Source: Pseudomonas sp. BGr12
Lineage (GTDB): Bacteria > Pseudomonadota > Gammaproteobacteria > Pseudomonadales > Pseudomonadaceae
Direction: 5' to 3'
NCBI RefSeq assembly: GCF_030272895.1
Contig: NZ_JALRNF010000044.1
Coordinates: 1 to 50,731, forward strand
Length of the DNA stretch: 50,731 bases
The notes under the pieces are model-generated. The model did no database searches. It saw only the letters and a list, made by a program, of their open reading frames with translations, and had not been told where the DNA came from. The position numbers and the translations under genes were made by a program. Position 1 is the stretch's first letter. Every line of letters starts with the position of its first letter. Below are positions 27,449 through 35,034 of this stretch, piece by piece.

Positions 27449-28147
27449 ATGACAGCCCCCGACGTCTTTTCAGAACGCCAGCAGGTCCTGCGTGTACTTC
27501 ACAGCACGCTCACACTGCTTGGCCATGCGGTAGGTCCGCACACCGAAATCGTGTTGCATGACCTGACCCGGCCCGAACATTCCATCCTCGCCATCGCCAA
27601 CGGCCATGTCACCGGTCGCCAGGTGGGGGGGTCGATACTGGGCGGGCCGCAAGGGGACCTGGGCTTCAAGGCCGTGCGGCGCGCCATGGCCGATCGCGCC
27701 AGCAGCGAGCCGCTGCTGGTGGAGAACTACGCGACCCTGGCGCCCGACGGGCGGCCACTGCGCAGTTCCACCCTGGTCTATCGCGACAGCAGCGGCCTGC
27801 CCTTCGCCAGCCTGTGCATCAATGCCGACCTGAGCGCCGTGGCCGCCGCCCATGCCGTGCTTGCCGGCCTGCTGGGGCTGGGTGGCGCCCCCGTCGCACG
27901 CCGCGAGGAGCCCAGGGACATGGAGCAGTTGATGGTGCAGATCATCGAGGCGGCATGCCCGGGCGGGGTCGTGGGCATGAAGAAGGCGCAGAAACGCGAA
28001 GCGGTGCGGCAAATGCAGGACCGCGGGATGTTCATCGTCAAGGGCGGGATCGAGAAAGCCGCGGCCGCCCTCGGCGTAACCCGCTACACCATCTACAACT
28101 ACCTGGAGCAGATCCGGGCAACTGAAGCCTCCAACGGGCAGGAATGA
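27449..28147 (+). CDS. YheO/DauR-type transcriptional regulator
   Basis: A 232-aa protein with an N-terminal YheO PAS-like domain (about 20-140; VGPHTEIVLHDLTRPEHSILAI) and a C-terminal helix-turn-helix of the DauR type (KAAAALGVTRYTIYNYL). DauR-class proteins repress amino-acid catabolic genes. The ATG at 27449 follows a promoter at the expected distance. It overlaps or abuts the PhzF gene (stop at 28147), so the two are one operon. The controlled pathway is unknown. Confidence 0.85.
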   Translation: MTAPDVFSERQQVLRVLHSTLTLLGHAVGPHTEIVLHDLTRPEHSILAIANGHVTGRQVGGSILGGPQGDLGFKAVRRAMADRASSEPLLVENYATLAPDGRPLRSSTLVYRDSSGLPFASLCINADLSAVAAAHAVLAGLLGLGGAPVARREEPRDMEQLMVQIIEAACPGGVVGMKKAQKREAVRQMQDRGMFIVKGGIEKAAAALGVTRYTIYNYLEQIRATEASNGQE

Positions 28148-28152
28148 CCAGT

Positions 28153-28938
28153 ATGCAACTCGATATTTTCCAGGTGGACGCGTTTTCTTCCGAAGCGTTT
28201 GGCGGCAACCCGGCGGCGGTGTGTCCGCTGCAAGACTGGCTGCCGGATGCGACGCTGCAACAGATCGCCGCCGAAAACAACCTGTCCGAAACCGCCTATG
28301 TGGTACCCAAAGGCGAGGTGTTCGAGTTGCGCTGGTTCACCCCAACGGTGGAAGTCGACCTCTGCGGCCATGCCACCCTGGCTACGGCCTGGGTGCTGTT
28401 CGAGCAACTGGGCGAAACCCGCGAGGTGCTGCGCTTTGCCACTCGCAGCGGTGAGTTGCGCGTACGCCGGGACGGCACGCGCCTGGCCATGGACTTCCCC
28501 GCCAAGCAGCCCGAACAGGCCGCGGTGCCGCCCGGGTTGCTGGAGGCACTGGGCCTGGCGCGGATCGAGGCGCTGTATCGCACCGATGACTACCTGGTGG
28601 TGGTCGAGGACGAGGCCATCATCGCAGACCTGAATCCCGACTTCGCGGCATTGGCGGCCTTCGAGGTACGCGGCATCGCAGTGACCGCGCCGGGTCGCCA
28701 CTTCGACTTCGTCTCGCGCTGGTTCGGCCCGCGCGTGGGCGTGAACGAAGACCCGGTCACCGGCTCCGCCCACACCTCGCTTGCGCCCTACTGGGCCGGA
28801 CGCCTGGGCAAGCAATGCCTGAGCGCGCAACAAGGCGGGGCGCGCAAGGGGCAGCTGCATTGCGAGGTGCCGGGCAATGGCCGGGTGATCATCAGCGGCC
28901 ACGGCGCACTGTTCCTGCGCGGCACGATCTACCTCTGA
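28153..28938 (+). CDS. PhzF-family isomerase
   Basis: A 261-aa protein of the PhzF/DapF-fold family. The N-terminal FQVDAFSSEAFGGNPAAV, the catalytic glutamate in NNLSETAYV, the GHATLATA loop and the second-domain EDPVTGSAHTSL are all conserved. Members isomerise small acids; the substrate here is unknown, and no phenazine genes are nearby. Two ATGs are possible: the one at 28144 overlaps the regulator stop but has its AGGA too close, so 28153 is preferred. It is co-transcribed with the YheO-type regulator. Confidence 0.88.
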   Translation: MQLDIFQVDAFSSEAFGGNPAAVCPLQDWLPDATLQQIAAENNLSETAYVVPKGEVFELRWFTPTVEVDLCGHATLATAWVLFEQLGETREVLRFATRSGELRVRRDGTRLAMDFPAKQPEQAAVPPGLLEALGLARIEALYRTDDYLVVVEDEAIIADLNPDFAALAAFEVRGIAVTAPGRHFDFVSRWFGPRVGVNEDPVTGSAHTSLAPYWAGRLGKQCLSAQQGGARKGQLHCEVPGNGRVIISGHGALFLRGTIYL

Positions 28939-28951
28939 GGCCGGTCGCCGC

Positions 28952-29584
28952 TCACACCGCCCGGGTATTGAGCAGGCGTACCCCGAGGCCGATGAACAAC
29001 GCCCCGGTGGCGCGCTTGAACCACGCCACCAGCCGCGACCCTTTCATGCGCTTGCTGAAGCGGTAGGCGGTGTAGCAGTAGAACGAGTGCACGGCGAAGA
29101 CGATGGCGGCGATGGTCAGGTACATCACCGCGAACTGCTCGGCGATCGACCGGCCCTGCTCAAGGAACTGCGGCAGGAAGGCGCAGAAGAAGATCAGCGT
29201 CTTGGGGTTGCTGGCCGAGACCAGGAACGACTCGGCGCCGATCCGCCACTTCCCTTGGTGCGCAGGCGCAACCACCTCACTCGCGGGAGCGGGGGCCGCG
29301 GTGCGGGCGAACAGTTGGCGCAGGCCGAGATAGATCAAGTAGCCCGCCCCCACCACCTTCAACACCAGGAATGCCGACGGCAACGACACCAGCATGGCCC
29401 CCACGCCCAGGGCCACGGCGCTGATCACCAGCAATTGCGCCAGCAGGTTGCCGAGCATGGTCACGCCCATGCCGGACGGGCCATGGCGCAAGGCGTTGCG
29501 CACGGTCAGCAGCACGTTCGGGCCGGGGGTCAGGGAGGTCAGCAGGTAAGCGAGGGAAAAGGTCAGCCAGAGGTGCAGCGCCAT
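28952..29584 (-). CDS. LysE/RhtB-family amino acid exporter
   Basis: A 210-aa inner-membrane exporter with six hydrophobic segments. The signature LLTSLTPGPNVLLTVRNAL lies near the N-terminus and is followed by GMGVTMLGNLLAQLLVI. Family members export homoserine, threonine, lysine or related metabolites; this one cannot be narrowed. AAGGA lies 7 nt before the ATG at 29584. It converges with the PhzF gene 13 nt away. The long gap upstream is filled by REP-type repeats. Confidence 0.88.
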   Translation of the reverse strand: MALHLWLTFSLAYLLTSLTPGPNVLLTVRNALRHGPSGMGVTMLGNLLAQLLVISAVALGVGAMLVSLPSAFLVLKVVGAGYLIYLGLRQLFARTAAPAPASEVVAPAHQGKWRIGAESFLVSASNPKTLIFFCAFLPQFLEQGRSIAEQFAVMYLTIAAIVFAVHSFYCYTAYRFSKRMKGSRLVAWFKRATGALFIGLGVRLLNTRAV

Positions 29585-29654
29585 GGAGCGGTCCTTGCTA
29601 TGGAATGGTCCGTGCACGATGACAGCAAATTCCCGGGAAGCCAATGGGCGTGGT

Positions 29655-29960
29655 TGGCGACTGCTACGCAGTCGATCGCAGGCTTCGCCAGCTCCCACAG
29701 GGTCCAGCGTCGGTCCGAGGACTGCAGCAGCTCCCACTGCTCAATCACTGTGGGAGCAACTGTCTTGATTGCCTGACCGTGTAGCCGCTGCCGTCAGGCT
29801 GCGATCGGCCGTGAAACGGCCGTAAAACCTGCCCCGTTCCGTCGGAAGCAACGAGATGGCCGGGTTGCGACTGCTGCACAGTCGATCGCAGCCTCGTTCC
29901 TCGGCAGCGGCTACACGGGTGGGAGCTGGCGAAGCCTGCGATGGCTGCGCAGCAGCCCAT
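29655..29960. repeat. REP cluster with a diverged single copy of the 158-bp array unit
   Basis: This interval holds several REP arms: AGGCTTCGCCAGCTCCCACA near 29680, GTGGGAGCAACTG at 29751 and GTGGGAGCTGGCGAAGCCTG near 29920. The block at about 29794-29893, read on the plus strand, is collinear with the complement of the 158-bp unit. It has GGCTGCGATCGGCCGTGAAA, then CGGCCGTAAAACCTG, then GCGACTGCTGCACAGTCGAT. The middle segment is unrelated. No gene is seen in 29585-30024. Confidence 0.8.
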
Positions 29961-30024
29961 GACACCCGGCCACTGTAACGCTATCGTCACCCCTCTGGAC
30001 CCGATCGAACGCAAAGGCATGCCC

Positions 30025-30582
30025 ATGACAATGACCGTCGAAACCTTGGTCAGCATCGCGATGACCAACCCGATCAACCGTGAACTGGCCATCCGCCTCC
30101 CCGCCCTGGGTCTGGACCAGTGCCTGCTCACCGCCGGCTGCCTGTTCCAGGCGGTGTGGAACCACCAGGCGCAGTTGCCGCCCGGCTGGGGTGTGAAGGA
30201 CTACGACGTGTTCTACTTCGACCCGGACCTGTCCTGGGAAGCCGAGGATGACGTCATCCGCCGCGCCCGCCAGCTGTTCCAGGACCTGGACGCCAACATC
30301 GAGATCAGGAACCAGGCCCGGGTGCACCTCTGGTACCAGGAAAAGTTTGGCCGGGCCTATCCGCAACTGCAGTCGGCCCGGGAGGGTGTCGATCGCTACC
30401 TGATCGCCGGAACCTGCATCGCCCTGGATGTGCTGACCGGTGAAGTCCACGCCCCCTACGGCCTGGCCGACATCCAACAGGGCGTGCTGCGGATCAACCC
30501 GAAAAATCCACAACCCGACCTGTTCCTGCACAAAGCCCGCAGCTACCAATCGCGCTGGCCTTGGCTCACTATTGCGCACTAG
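30025..30582 (+). CDS. Nucleotidyltransferase-like protein (DUF925/COG3575)
   Basis: A 185-aa cytoplasmic protein with a nucleotidyltransferase-like core: an LLTAGCLFQAVWN helix, then the acidic pair D59 and D61 in VKDYDVFYFD, and a late IEIRNQARVHLWY. Proteins of this family are common in Pseudomonas and have no assigned substrate. Three ATGs lie close together (30019, 30025, 30031); 30025 has AAAGG 7 nt upstream. It is transcribed alone toward the repeat-protein gene. Confidence 0.78.
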   Translation: MTMTVETLVSIAMTNPINRELAIRLPALGLDQCLLTAGCLFQAVWNHQAQLPPGWGVKDYDVFYFDPDLSWEAEDDVIRRARQLFQDLDANIEIRNQARVHLWYQEKFGRAYPQLQSAREGVDRYLIAGTCIALDVLTGEVHAPYGLADIQQGVLRINPKNPQPDLFLHKARSYQSRWPWLTIAH

Positions 30583-30632
30583 CGCCGGTTTGCGGCATCC
30601 ATCGCTCGACACGTTCAGCTCAAGGAATGTTC

Positions 30633-31055
30633 ATGAAACTCAAGGCCGTGCTGCTAGGTTCGCTCCTGATGACATCACCGCTGTACCACGCGATGGGCGA
30701 CAGTTGCCGATCGAACGTGTTCGGCGGCTACGACTGCAAGCACGATGACGGCACCACCTCGACGAGCCGGGCCAACGTCTTTGGTGGACAGGACACTCGC
30801 TACAGCGATGGCCGCAGCTCCAGCAGTCGCGAAAACGTCTTCGGCGGACAGGACACCCGCTACAGCGACGGCAGTACCTCCAGCAGCCGCGAGAACGTCT
30901 TCGGCGGACAGGACACCCGCTACAACGATGGCCGCAGCTCCAGCAGCCGCGAGAACGTCTTCGGTGGCCAGGACACCCGCTACAACGACGGGCGCTCATC
31001 CAGCAGCCGCAAGAATGTTTTCGGTGGCCAGGACACCACCTACCAGGACGACTAG
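30633..31055 (+). CDS. Secreted protein of 20-residue NVFGGQDTRY repeats
   Basis: A 140-aa protein. Residues 1-20 form a signal peptide (KLKAVLLGSLLM, then LYHA). There is no lipobox. The rest is six repeats starting NVFGG at residues 28, 48, 68, 88, 108 and 128; the first five are exactly 20 residues with the pattern NVFGGxDxxYxDGxxxSSRx and the last is cut short at TTYQDD. The first repeat is the most diverged and carries two Cys (C25 just before it and C33). Regular Gly, Asp, Tyr and Ser spacing suggests a beta-solenoid or amyloid-like fold, but no family was recognised. AAGGA lies before the ATG. It stands alone. Confidence 0.8.
   Translation: MKLKAVLLGSLLMTSPLYHAMGDSCRSNVFGGYDCKHDDGTTSTSRANVFGGQDTRYSDGRSSSSRENVFGGQDTRYSDGSTSSSRENVFGGQDTRYNDGRSSSSRENVFGGQDTRYNDGRSSSSRKNVFGGQDTTYQDD
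30714..31052 (+). repeat. 60-bp coding tandem repeat
   Basis: Five full 60-bp units (30714, 30774, 30834, 30894, 30954) and a partial sixth (31014) encode the 20-residue repeats. Units 2-5 are closely similar in DNA, including at silent positions, so the expansion looks recent and could vary in copy number between strains. Confidence 0.85.
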
Positions 31056-31094
31056 CTGCAACGGCGCCGGCCTGAGCGACAACATCAAGGGCGC

Positions 31095-31853
31095 CTACCC
31101 GCCCAGAAAGCGCTCCAGCATGCCTGCGAGCCAGTCGGTGCGCGTCGTCAGTTGCATATGGTCGGTGCCCGGCAACACGGCCAGTTGTGCCCCGGGCAGC
31201 AAGCGGAACAGCTCGACGGCATGTTCGGGGCGGATGACATCGGCATCGCCCACCAGCACCAGGGCCGGCGCGACGACGCCACGGATGGCGTCGTCGGCGA
31301 TGTCCTTGAACGCGCGCATGCGTTGCGCGGCCTTGTCGTGCATCAGGCGCAGGTGCTCTGGGTGCGGTGCGACCTGCAGGTAGGCGGTTTGCAGTTCCTC
31401 GGGCATGTTCTCCAGGCGCGCAGTGGCCATGGCCTCCCACAGCCATGGGTAGGCGCCCGCGCGATTGACCAGGGTCGAGGCCAGCACCAGCTTGCGTACC
31501 TGTTGCGGGTGCCGGATCGCCACCTGCAAGGCGATGGTGCCGCCATTGCTGAAGCCGAACAGATCGGCCTGGTCGACACCCAGGTGTGTCAGCAGCGCGG
31601 CGGTGTCATCGGCCGATTGTTCGAAGCTGAACGGACGCTCGACGATATCGGCCGTGTGGCCATAGCCCTGCTGCTCGAAGGCGATGACCTGACGTTGCGC
31701 CGCCAGTACCGGCAGCAGCTGGGCGAACGAGGTCTGGAGGGTGTCGCCGCCACCGTGCAGCAGCACCAGTGGCGGCTGATCGGCCCGGGCGACACCATGG
31801 ATTTCATAGTAGAGGCGCAGGTCATTGACGGGGGCGTAGCCGGTCTGATCCAT
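31095..31853 (-). CDS. Alpha/beta hydrolase
   Basis: A 252-aa cytoplasmic hydrolase with oxyanion motif LLHGGGDTLQTSF, nucleophile elbow GFSNGG (Ser), acid in LVGDADVIRPEHA and catalytic histidine in PGTDHMQLTTR. It is of the size and type of small esterase/lactonase proteins, and the substrate is unknown. The start is weak (no clear ribosome site), but the next in-frame ATG is far inside. It is convergent with the repeat-protein gene. Confidence 0.85.
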   Translation of the reverse strand: MDQTGYAPVNDLRLYYEIHGVARADQPPLVLLHGGGDTLQTSFAQLLPVLAAQRQVIAFEQQGYGHTADIVERPFSFEQSADDTAALLTHLGVDQADLFGFSNGGTIALQVAIRHPQQVRKLVLASTLVNRAGAYPWLWEAMATARLENMPEELQTAYLQVAPHPEHLRLMHDKAAQRMRAFKDIADDAIRGVVAPALVLVGDADVIRPEHAVELFRLLPGAQLAVLPGTDHMQLTTRTDWLAGMLERFLGG

Positions 31854-31882
31854 GGCGAAGTACTCGCTGGTGTTTGAATACT

Positions 31883-31974
31883 GGTAGGAGCGGGCTTGCC
31901 CCGCGATTGCGGTGTGTCGGTCACATCACAATCGCGGCGCAAGCCGAGCCGTCGCACCGCCGCTCCTACAGTGG
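31883..31974. repeat. REP pair with a long variant right arm
   Basis: The left arm is GTAGGAGCGGGCTTGCCCCG. The right arm is a longer variant (31931-31970) that ends CGCACCGCCGCTCCTACA instead of the usual AAGCCCGCTCCTACA. The same variant occurs at 46097-46137. It occupies much of the 283-bp gap upstream of the MHS transporter; the rest of that gap shows nothing I can assign. Confidence 0.75.
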
Positions 31975-32136
31975 ATATCTGCAAGAACCTGATTATGCTT
32001 CAAGAGACCTTGCAGCGATGCGAGGCCGTCAGTCTGTGTTCACGCTTCATGCAACCCCATGACATCAGCCCCAGGGCCTGGGTGCGGTAATGACAGTGGA
32101 GTGCTCCGGCCTACCAGAACAAGACGGAGAATACCC

Positions 32137-33813
32137 ATGGCGGCAATCGACAACACGTCCACGGGCACCGCGCCCAACCGAGGTGTCACCCGGGAGGAGC
32201 GCAAGGTCATCTTCGCCTCCTCCCTGGGCACCGTGTTCGAATGGTACGACTTCTACCTCTACGGCTCGCTGGCAGCGATCATCGCCAAGCACTTCTTCGC
32301 CGGCGTCAACGAAACCACCGCCTTCATCTTCGCCCTGCTCGCCTTCGCCGCCGGCTTTGCCGTACGGCCCTTCGGCGCCATCGTGTTCGGCCGGCTGGGC
32401 GACATGATCGGCCGCAAGCACACCTTCCTGATCACCATCGTGATCATGGGCGTGTCCACCGCCGTCGTCGGCCTGCTACCCAGCTACGCCAGCATCGGCG
32501 TGGCCGCGCCGATCATCCTGATCACCCTGCGCCTGCTGCAAGGCCTGGCCCTGGGCGGTGAGTACGGCGGCGCCGCCACCTACGTGGCCGAACATGCGCC
32601 CAAGGGCAAGCGCGGCTACTTCACCTCGTGGATTCAGACCACCGCCACCCTGGGGCTGTTCCTGTCGCTGCTGGTGATCCTCGCCTGCCGCACGATCCTG
32701 GGCACCGAGGCGTTCGAAGCCTGGGGCTGGCGGATTCCCTTCCTGCTGTCGATCCTGCTGCTGATCATCTCGGTGTACATCCGCCTGCAACTGAGCGAGT
32801 CGCCGGTGTTCCAGCGGATGAAAGCCGAAGGCAAGGCGTCCAAGGCGCCGCTGACCGAGTCCTTCGCCCGCTGGGAGAACCTCAAGGTGGTGATCATGGC
32901 CCTGCTCGGCGGCACTGCGGGGCAAGCGGTGGTCTGGTACACCGGCCAGTTCTATGCGCTGTTCTTCCTGCTGCAGATGCTCAAGATCGACCCGCAGACC
33001 GCCAACCTGCTGATTGCCGGCTCCTTGCTGATCGGCACGCCGTTCTTCATTCTGTTCGGCAGCCTGTCCGACCGCATCGGCCGCAAGGGCATCATCATGG
33101 CCGGCTGCATCCTCGCGGCGCTGACCTACTTCCCGATCTTCAAGGGCCTGACCGAGTATGGCAACCCGGATGTGTTCGCCGCCCAGGAGAAGAACCCGGT
33201 GACCGTGGTCGCCGACCCCGGCCAGTGCTCGTTCCAGTTCGACCCGGTGGGCAAGGCCAAATTCACCAGCTCCTGCGACCTGGCCAAGAGCGTGCTGGCG
33301 AAAAAAGCCATCCCCTATGCAAACGAGAAAGCCGAGCCGGGCACCGTCGCCCAGATCCGCATCGGTGACAAGGTGCTGCAGAGCTTCGAGGGCACCGGCA
33401 TGCCGGCTGCCGACTTCAAGGCGCAGAACGATGCCTTCGTCGCCACCCTCGGCACCGCCCTCAAGGACGCCGGCTACCCCGAGAAAGCCGACCCGGCCAA
33501 GACCAACTACCCCATGGTGCTGTTGCTGCTGACCATCCTGGTGATCTACGTGACCATGGTCTACGGCCCGATCGCCGCCTGGCTGGTGGAACTGTTCCCG
33601 GCGCGCATCCGCTACACCTCCATGTCCCTGCCCTACCACATCGGCAACGGCTGGTTCGGCGGCTTCCTGCCGACGGTGGCATTCGCCATGGTGGCGGCCA
33701 CCGGGGATATCTACTATGGCTTGTGGTACCCCATCACCATTGCGGTGATGACGGCGATCCTGGGGATTTTCTTCATGCCCGAGACCAAGGATCGGGAGAT
33801 TCATCACGCTTGA
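32137..33813 (+). CDS. MFS transporter of the metabolite:H+ symporter (MHS) type
   Basis: A 558-aa inner-membrane symporter. MHS features include LGTVFEWYDFYLYG at the first helix, RPFGAIVFGRLGDMIGRKHTF in loop 2-3 and LLQGLALGGEYGGAATYVAEHA. It is about 110 residues longer than usual because of a hydrophilic insertion (about 337-455) between helices, with a Cys pair (GQCSFQF and SSCDL) that may form a disulfide if periplasmic. GGAG lies upstream of the ATG at 32137. Substrates of the family include dicarboxylates, shikimate and proline; none can be chosen here. Confidence 0.9.
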   Translation: MAAIDNTSTGTAPNRGVTREERKVIFASSLGTVFEWYDFYLYGSLAAIIAKHFFAGVNETTAFIFALLAFAAGFAVRPFGAIVFGRLGDMIGRKHTFLITIVIMGVSTAVVGLLPSYASIGVAAPIILITLRLLQGLALGGEYGGAATYVAEHAPKGKRGYFTSWIQTTATLGLFLSLLVILACRTILGTEAFEAWGWRIPFLLSILLLIISVYIRLQLSESPVFQRMKAEGKASKAPLTESFARWENLKVVIMALLGGTAGQAVVWYTGQFYALFFLLQMLKIDPQTANLLIAGSLLIGTPFFILFGSLSDRIGRKGIIMAGCILAALTYFPIFKGLTEYGNPDVFAAQEKNPVTVVADPGQCSFQFDPVGKAKFTSSCDLAKSVLAKKAIPYANEKAEPGTVAQIRIGDKVLQSFEGTGMPAADFKAQNDAFVATLGTALKDAGYPEKADPAKTNYPMVLLLLTILVIYVTMVYGPIAAWLVELFPARIRYTSMSLPYHIGNGWFGGFLPTVAFAMVAATGDIYYGLWYPITIAVMTAILGIFFMPETKDREIHHA

Positions 33814-33821
33814 GGTTCCCC

Positions 33822-33883
33822 CCCATCGCGGGGCAAGCCCGCTCCTACAAAACCCTGTAGGAGCGGGCTTGCCCCGCGATGGG
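33822..33883. terminator. Perfect REP palindrome between convergent MHS and EamA genes
   Basis: Two 28-bp arms (33822-33849 and 33856-33883) are perfect complements around a 6-nt loop, AAACCC. The arms start CCCATCGCGGGGCAAGCCCG. Lying between two stop codons, it probably ends both transcripts. Confidence 0.8.
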
Positions 33884-33885
33884 CG

Positions 33886-34788
33886 CTAACCCACCCGCTC
33901 CTTGCCCCAGGCCGACAGCACGGTCGCCAGGATGATCAGCCCCGCCCCCACGCCCATGCGCAGCGAAGGCTGTTCGCCGAACAACCACCAGGCACAGGCA
34001 ATGGCGTACACCGGCTCAAGGGCAATGATCATTCCCGCGCTGCGCGCTTCGAGCCCTTCCAGGCTCTTGACGAACAGGTACTGCGAGAGACCGGTGCAGA
34101 ACACCCCCAGCAGCGCCAGGTAGACCCAGTCCGCTACCTGCAGGCCAGGCACGACAAAGTTTTGCAGGGCAAACGGCGCCACCAGCACGGCCACCGTGAC
34201 GTTCTGCCAGAACGCCACCTGCAAGGCATCCATGCCGCGCACGGCACGGCGGTTGGCGATCGCCAGCAAGGCGAAGGACAGCCCGGAACCCAGACCCCAG
34301 AGCAGGCCGACCGTGCCCTGGTCGAGCAGGTCGAACGACGGCACGACCAGCACCAGGCCGACACTGACCAGCAGCAACAGCAAGCCCTCACCGGCCTTGA
34401 TCCGCTCGCGGAACACCAGCAGGTCAAGCAGCGCGATAAAGGCCGGGAAACTGGCGAAACCCAGGGTCGCCACGGCCACGCCGCCGACCTTGATGGCGAT
34501 GAAGAAGGTCACCCAGTGCGAGGCCAACAGCGCACCGGTCACCAGCATGACGCCCAGCTTGCGCCCGTCCAGGCCCTTGAACAGGGCGCGACGTTGCACC
34601 TGGGCCACCAGGCCGAGGGCGATCACGGCGAAGGCGGCGCGGCCATAGGTGATGATGGTCGCATCGGCATGGATCAAGGCGCCGAGGATACCGGTCAGGC
34701 CGAACAGCACCGCGGCGATGTGGGCGACGATCAGCGCGTTGCGGTGATGGGTCGCGGGAAGAGTCCGGTTTACATCTGAAGCGATCAT
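33886..34788 (-). CDS. EamA-family (DMT) transporter
   Basis: A 300-aa inner-membrane protein with ten hydrophobic segments in two EamA repeats (first helix ALIVAHIAAVLFGLTGILGAL, and the repeat boundary near RERIKAGEG). Such proteins usually export amino acids or other small metabolites. No ribosome site is visible before the ATG at 34788. The gene is alone; the 246-bp gap upstream of it holds only a hairpin. Confidence 0.87.
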   Translation of the reverse strand: MIASDVNRTLPATHHRNALIVAHIAAVLFGLTGILGALIHADATIITYGRAAFAVIALGLVAQVQRRALFKGLDGRKLGVMLVTGALLASHWVTFFIAIKVGGVAVATLGFASFPAFIALLDLLVFRERIKAGEGLLLLLVSVGLVLVVPSFDLLDQGTVGLLWGLGSGLSFALLAIANRRAVRGMDALQVAFWQNVTVAVLVAPFALQNFVVPGLQVADWVYLALLGVFCTGLSQYLFVKSLEGLEARSAGMIIALEPVYAIACAWWLFGEQPSLRMGVGAGLIILATVLSAWGKERVG

Positions 34789-34971
34789 GGGCAGTCAATC
34801 TACAAATAAGGCGCACGCAGCCACTCCCCAGCGGTCTTGTGCACGGGTTCGATGAATTCGGGGAAGCAATGTAGCCACCGGCACACCCGGTAGCCTGCGG
34901 CGCCGCAGCCTTGTCTGACTCATTGCTGAGCCGTGCTGCTTATTCACCGTCAATCGGTAGGTACTCAAGGT

Positions 34972-35000
34972 TGGCCACCGCCTGCGTGGGGCGGTGGCCA
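34972..35000 (-). terminator. Hairpin downstream of the aldehyde dehydrogenase
   Basis: TGGCCACCGCC pairs perfectly with GGCGGTGGCCA around a 7-nt loop. It lies 35 nt past the aldehyde dehydrogenase stop on the minus strand. There is no U-run, so its strength is uncertain. Confidence 0.55.
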
Positions 35001-35034
35001 GGGCGCTATCCGTCAGAACAGCACCGGTTGCACA

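Noticed and set aside
28153..28938. Phenazine biosynthesis gene phzF
   Set aside because: No other phz genes are present, and PhzF-fold isomerases are widespread with other roles.
30640..31446. A 268-residue minus-strand frame rich in Arg and Cys opposite the repeat protein
   Set aside because: It is the complement of the 60-bp repeats and part of the hydrolase gene, without a ribosome site or any plausible fold.
31931..31970. REP arm disrupted by a small insertion
   Set aside because: The same longer arm occurs at 46097-46137, so it is a REP subtype rather than a disrupted copy.
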